NCBI GenBank assembly: GCA_035048485.1
Contig: CM068592.1
Location: forward strand, 31,618,001 to 31,682,000
DNA: 64,000 nt
Reading direction: 5' to 3'
From: Pteria penguin
Lineage: Eukaryota > Mollusca > Bivalvia > Pterioida > Pteriidae
Shown: positions 58,605 through 64,000 of the stretch, piece after piece
Numbering within the stretch: position 1 is the stretch's first letter
Layout: the number at the start of each line of letters is the position of its first letter
Notes under the pieces: model-generated
What the model was told of the DNA's origin: nothing
The model's input: the letters and a program-made list of their open reading frames with translations, nothing else
Databases searched by the model: none
Position numbers and translations under genes: made by a program

Positions 58605-59970
58605 CAAGGTACATCACGGCACGACCATAGGTTTAGCTGGCACATCACGACATCACCATTAGTTTAGCTGGTACATCACGACATCACCATAGGTCTAGCT
58701 GGTACATCACGACATGATCAAAGGTCTAGCTGGTACATCACGACATGATCAAAGGTCTAGCTGGTACATCATGACATGATCAAAGGTCTGTCTGATACAT
58801 CACGACTTGCAAATAGGTCTAGCTGGCATATCACGACACGACCATAGGTCAAACTAGCACATCACATGACCACAGGTCTAGCTGGAACATCACATGACCA
58901 CAGGTCTAGCAGGCATATCAAGACATGACCATAGATCTAGCTGGTACATCACAACATGATCAAAGATCTAGCTGGTACATCACATGAACATAGGTCTAAC
59001 TGTTACATCACGACATTACCATAGGTCTAGCTGGCACATCACATGAACAGAGGTCTAGCTGGCATATCAGGACATGACCATATATCTAGCTGGTACATCA
59101 AGACATGACCATAGGTCTAGCTGGTACATCACATGAACATAGGTCTAACTAGAACATCACGACATGACCATTGGTCTAGCTGGCACATCACATGAAAAAA
59201 GGTCTAGATGGCATATCAAGATATGACCATAGATCTAGCTTGTACATCAGAACATGACCATAGGTCTAGTTGGCACATCACATGACCATAGGTCTAGTTG
59301 GCACATCATATGACCACATGTCTAGCTGGCATATCACGACATGCCCATATTAAGACATGACCATAGGTCTAGATGGCACATCACGACATGAGCATAGGTC
59401 TAGCTGGCACATCATGATATGGTCATAGGTCTAGATGGCACATCACATGATCACAGGTCTAGCTGGCACATCATGACACGACCATAGGTCAAACTGGCAC
59501 ATCACATGACCACAGGTCTAGCTGGCACATAACATGACCACAGGTCTAGCTGGGATATCAGGATTTGACCACAGATCTAGCTTGTTCATTCCAACATGAC
59601 CATAGGTCTAGTTGGCACATCACATGACCATAGGTCTAATTGGCACATCATATGACCAAAGGTCTAGCTGGCATATCACGACATGCCCATAGGTCTAGCT
59701 GGCACATCACGACATGACCATAGATCTAGTTTGGCACATCACGACATGACCATAGATCTAGTTGGCACATCACGACATGACCTTTGGTCTAGTTGGTACA
59801 TCATATGACCACAGGTCAAGCTGGCATATCACGACATGCCCATAGGTCTAGTTGACACATCACGGCATGACTATAGATCTAGTTGGCACATCACGACATG
59901 ACCTTAGGTCTAGTTGGTACATCATATGACCACAGGTCTAGCTGGCATATCACGACATGCCCATAGGTCT
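58605..59970. repeat. 26/31-bp minisatellite array
   Basis: Some 45 units of 'ataggtctagctggcac' + 'atcacgacatgacc' (31 bp), mixed with a shorter 26-bp form lacking 'gacac' ('atcacatgacc'). 1.37 kb in total. Diverged but regular. Confidence 0.92.
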
Positions 59971-60244
59971 ACATGAAGCTGGACTACAAACAACTTTTGG
60001 AATACGAATTAAAACGACCACTCGGCCTTGTCACGTTTTAAGGACGGTAGGGATAAATTAATCTATACGATGACCATAAAATGACCTTGGAATACATGGA
60101 CAGATCAAGAGATCAAGGCGGATGTATACATTACTATAAACTCCATCTTTGTACAGCCAGTGTACCAGGAAACAAATCAGAGGGTGGCGGATAAATCTCA
60201 TTTTTATATTTACGGAATAAATAGAATTTTAAAAAATATATAAT

Positions 60245-60482
60245 AAAATGAAAATAAAAAGGGAAGGTCCGAATCCCGCTGTAAGCACACCGGTGTCCAG
60301 TCTTTCTGATCAAACAGTGAAAATTGTAGGTCCCGTGTTGAGGTAGACATGGCACGTAAAAGATCCCTCATTGCTTCGGGTGGGTCCATCACAATGGTAT
60401 AGATTTGCAGATTTTTAGTATCATCAGAGAGATACTAAATTCGTGGATGGAGGTAAAACGATAACCAGGCAATCAATCAATT
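60245..60482 (+). repeat. SINE-A, head truncated
   Basis: Starts within the B box ('ggtccgaatcccgctg'), then body 'gtctttctgatcaaacagtg', 'gtcccgtgttgaggtagac', 'gcttcgggtgggtcc' and tail 'caatcaatcaa'. Preceded by A-rich sequence. Confidence 0.75.
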
Positions 60483-60489
60483 TTCTATT

Positions 60490-62780
60490 TATTTACTATC
60501 ATTTGTATAGCGTTTCAATTTTTTAGAGAGGAGGGGGGGGGGGGTTGTTATTTAACATCATCATCAAAACGCCCTTCTTTCGTACATGTAGTTTAATCGA
60601 CCTTTGAATGCTTTTTAGAAGGCGAAGAATACTTAAATCGCTAACTAACGGACAGGAGACGACAGACGGTCCACGTCACTCATTGTAAAGATCAATCATC
60701 TGATATTTCTTTTTCTCTCCATGTCTTCCCAAAATACTGCTTCCAAAATTAAGAACTATCAATATCTATTAATATTTCTTCTATCTCCTGTATCTCTCAC
60801 AAGAGCAAAGAAGATGAAATGTATAGACGAATAATTACTATACGGTGAAGTAGCCATTCTCTGTAGATGATTAGGAAACTCCCTCTTCACAACGCAAAAC
60901 AAACTTCCTGCAACAGCCTTCATTTCCATAACCATGAATTAAGTACTTCCCATGTCTCTCTCTCTTTCCTGTCAAACTTTACGGGGATGCACTGCTTAAC
61001 ATAATATTTATATAGGAATTACAGTAATTTATCAGTGAAAGGGATATCGGTTTTATCTACAGGAGGAATTACCTTAACTGATAAACTCAATACTAACGAG
61101 TGAAGGTAAATCATTTGTCTTAGCCACATGACAGAATTTAACACGCCGCCAACCAATTTTAAGTCAACGCTAAACGAAAAGGTCATATTTTTTTCTGATG
61201 ATCTTGATAGAACATGTTTCAAATGCACTCTGAATTTATGCATGACCAAATAATGACAAACATTTCAAAAACAATACAAATCAAACCCCGAAAACGAAGT
61301 TCATGCAATTATTTCTTCAGGTCATTGCTCATTTCTGCACTACCATCTTAAAAGGATCAGACATTTTAACAATGTACTACCTAATATATAAAGGTTCAAA
61401 CAAGTAATACACCATCATTAAACCTGCATCGCCTCACATTATACGTATCTATTAGAGACTGGTGCCTAAAACCGTTTCCGTGTTCAGCGAGAATCGTTTC
61501 CGCTCTGACTGTTATACGTCGAGTCGTGACCTCTAAGTAGGAGTCATTCGACGCCGGTCTTCTTCGTGCTTATGTAATCAGATATTTGATAGCTAATTAG
61601 CAACAATTAAAGACAAAAAGAGAAAGGAATGTACACTTGACCCCTAGCCTAGGAGTGACCTTGAATCGTCAGTGACCGGATGCCTCGACTTAATAAAAGA
61701 TGTATATATATGACATTTCGCTTACGATGGATGGTGTTATAAATGACGAGGTTGCACGACGAAATATAGAAAGTAACAAAAATCAGCGAAAATCAGAAAA
61801 CTATATATTCTTTTGTTTTATATTGATCCTTGAGGAAAATTAACCTGCCAATGTTACATTTTACTGGATAAGGGTTCGCTCACATATGGTTCAGATGATA
61901 TTTGCATGATTGATACCCCTCGGGATTTATCTTCGATTTCTAAGTAAAATCTTGTATTTCGACCTTTCCTTTTACAAGAAAATGGTTTAGGATATACATG
62001 TATCATTTACATTGCATACACGTTTGCCCTTCCAGTGAATCCTAAAGCTGATATTTATATATTGACAATAATATAAGTAGTATATGACTGAAAATTCGCA
62101 TTATCGTTTAAAATAAAACCAAGGTCATGACCCTAAAATATTCGAAATGTTTCGGATCTTTCTCATATAAGAATCGGTATTATGTATAACTCGAAAACTC
62201 GTCCTGTGTATAGCTGTCTCCCCATTGTCCGTCAATGTACAGTGCCAGTAAGATTTTACATTACAGTAATCAATATTTACCAGGAATACTGATTTCTGTT
62301 TAACTTCAAACTTTCACAGCGGCGGCATCGGTGTGGTCCGTGGCTTAATTCATTTTGACCGAGAAAACAGACCACCCTTGTCAAGCTGGCAAAGGCGATG
62401 TTTTCTTAACACACCAATGTCCACTTTGCCATATGACAGGGAGTTTTCCTTAACATACCAATTCCAACTTTACCATTTGACATGGATTTTTACTGTCGCA
62501 AGTAAAGACGGTAATCCAATATGGTTCGAAAATTGCATCTTCTGATCCGAAGTTTAACACCTTAACTACCGAGTCACACCGGTTCCCACATATCTACACA
62601 TGTACCTGCCAATAAGCATGTACCATTATCTGTATGTACACCAAAACGTAATTCATATGACACCTAGTCAAATATCTAACATTGTCCCCGCCTCAATGTC
62701 GCTTTTCATACATGTCGGTGTATACTGCTGAAGGTATGAAGTCAATTCCTGATACAGCATGCCATGTACGGACCAAACAG
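60490..62780. other. no gene seen
   Basis: No exon of the ADAMTS-like gene is recognised here on the minus strand, and no other family on either strand. A G-run lies at 60529-60542. Confidence 0.4.
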
Positions 62781-62784
62781 AGGC

Positions 62785-63026
62785 CGGTGTGGCCCAGTGG
62801 ATGAGGTCCGGGTTCGACTCCCGCATTGGGAACACTGATGTCGTGTCTTTCGGATGGGGCAGTTAAAACTGAGGTCCCGTGTTGTGGTAGGCGTAGTACG
62901 TATTAGATCGCTCACTGCTTCGCGAGGGTCCGTTGAAAAGGTAAAAATTTCAATGCGATGTCGTCACCATATACGTGGTATAATCGTGGAGTGGTGTAAA
63001 ATAATGATCAATCAATCAATCAATAC
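62785..63026 (+). repeat. SINE-A, full but diverged
   Basis: Head 'ccggtgtggcccagtggatg' and 'gggttcgactccc', body 'tctttcggatggggcagt', 'aggtcccgtgttgtggtagg', 'atgtcgtcaccatatacg', and tail (ATCA)n to 63024. Confidence 0.8.
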
Positions 63027-63244
63027 GGACCAAGCTGAATTCATAGATATATAGAAACAAGAGGCCAACATTTGTCTCATGTGCTCTTGTAGTAATGCAT
63101 ACATTATCGGGACTGTTATAGTCATTAAAACTAAACAGTTTTAACGTATTAAGTTTAAAATATATTTCTTAACATGTGATACTGCGTTTATCTCTGTAAT
63201 AACTGATGCTACGTAACTATGACACGCCAAGGAACAAATTATAT

Positions 63245-63325
63245 TACTTAATCCCTGGAAACCAGAGGTGAGACTAAGTGTCTGGTGGACGTAAGCGACT
63301 CTTGTTTAGTTAGCCATATATGATA
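63245..63325 (+). repeat. repeat R1 fragment
   Basis: 'ccagaggtgagac', 'gtgtctggtggacgtaagcg' and 'tcttgtttagttagcc' follow the R1 order seen at 5160. Confidence 0.5.
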
Positions 63326-64000
63326 AGGATGTAAAAATATTCAAAGGATACAGGATTCCAAATGAATTCAGTTACCATTGATAATCAGATCTAATTATCA
63401 GTCGAAAGAAAAAGGTTGAAAGCATATGAAAATGCTTCGTGCACGTTTCAAACTGATCTCACAAATTGCCATATCCAGCTTGGAATTAATCACAGTATTA
63501 TTTGGACAATATTTAAGACAATCTGCGTAAACAACCATACATGTATTACATTGTATAAGACACATACACACAGGAACTGTAACAACATCGCAAGCGGTTG
63601 ATTTTCCAAATACGGAATTCAATTTCAATTTTGTTCCCAATTTTTGAACAGCATTTCACACCTCTGAATGGTTGTTTTCTCTCAATGACAAGATGGCCAC
63701 CATGTATAGAAATTTCTAACTTCGATTTTTTCTATTAATCAAATACGTAAATTTGAATTTGTCCGCCATCGCCCAACATGCAAATGATGTTTATAACAAT
63801 AGGTTTGCTTGTCTAGGAATTTAATTACGTAAACGGCTGTAAATTTTCAACTTAAACTTGACAAATGTGATTTTAGCCCCCCTGCTATATTCAAAAATGT
63901 CACTTTATAATAGTGATAGATCTCTGTTATTAGAATGAAATGCCTTATAGCGCAGTTTATTCTTTGCAGATAATTACTGTATGTGTCTAGGTTACATGAT

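Noticed and set aside
63398..63640. Cys-containing minus-strand frame as a possible upstream ADAMTSL exon
   Set aside because: Cysteine spacing does not match the TSR or cysteine-rich module, and no acceptor/donor pair gives the required phase-0 end.

Overview
The window looks like a piece of an AT-rich animal genome, most likely a mollusc and probably a bivalve. Genes are split into exons by long introns with GT/AG borders. Most of the rest is interspersed repeats: tRNA-headed SINEs, a LINE, Penelope-like retroelements, small inverted-repeat DNA elements and minisatellites. The bivalve assignment is inference from the repeat style and protein flavour; no species is claimed.

Left part (1-7.1 kb, + strand): a small intronless HIRAN-domain gene (477-857) with a polyadenylation signal and an A-rich tract; three stacked SINE copies; an intact pogo/Tigger-type transposase (1851-3788); and the last coding exon of a neuropeptide-type GPCR of the galanin/allatostatin-A class (6631-7119). 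No earlier exon of that receptor is visible.

Middle (8-27 kb): a retroelement graveyard. One family with a Penelope-like reverse transcriptase appears as a decayed, nearly complete copy (22505-25350, +) and as fragments at 8187-9800, 14760-15180, 16285-16640, 17640-17790, 21471-21560 and 25800-26530. Three sites (9984-10008, 26395-26420, 39592-39616) carry a hammerhead-like hairpin. Two of these lie upstream of recognisable Penelope-like coding sequence and one stands alone; all three sit beside a long palindrome. A 5'-truncated L1/Tx1-type LINE (17795-21295, -) with a long poly(A) and a 16-bp target-site duplication interrupts this region, and a decayed LINE lies at 13.7-14.7 kb.

Right part (32-55.4 kb, - strand): ten consecutive exons of one gene encode the C-terminal 718 residues of an ADAMTS-like extracellular-matrix protein: the end of the cysteine-rich region, the spacer, a Ser/Arg/Asn-rich linker, six thrombospondin type-1 repeats and a C-terminal PLAC domain. 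Every splice phase fits. The order matches the ADAMTSL4/THSD4 branch. The N-terminal exons (signal peptide, first TSR, start of the cysteine-rich region) must lie beyond base 64000 or be too short or divergent for me to see.

The most unusual observation is a roughly 57-unit, 30-bp minisatellite (37169-39105) directly next to the 3' splice site of one TSR exon. Its unit is a copy of that intron/exon junction, so the intron holds dozens of tandem acceptor-like sites, including a perfect 420-bp duplication. Other minisatellites lie at 36.4, 56.1 and 58.6 kb. The last two fall upstream of the first visible ADAMTSL exon, probably in a long intron.
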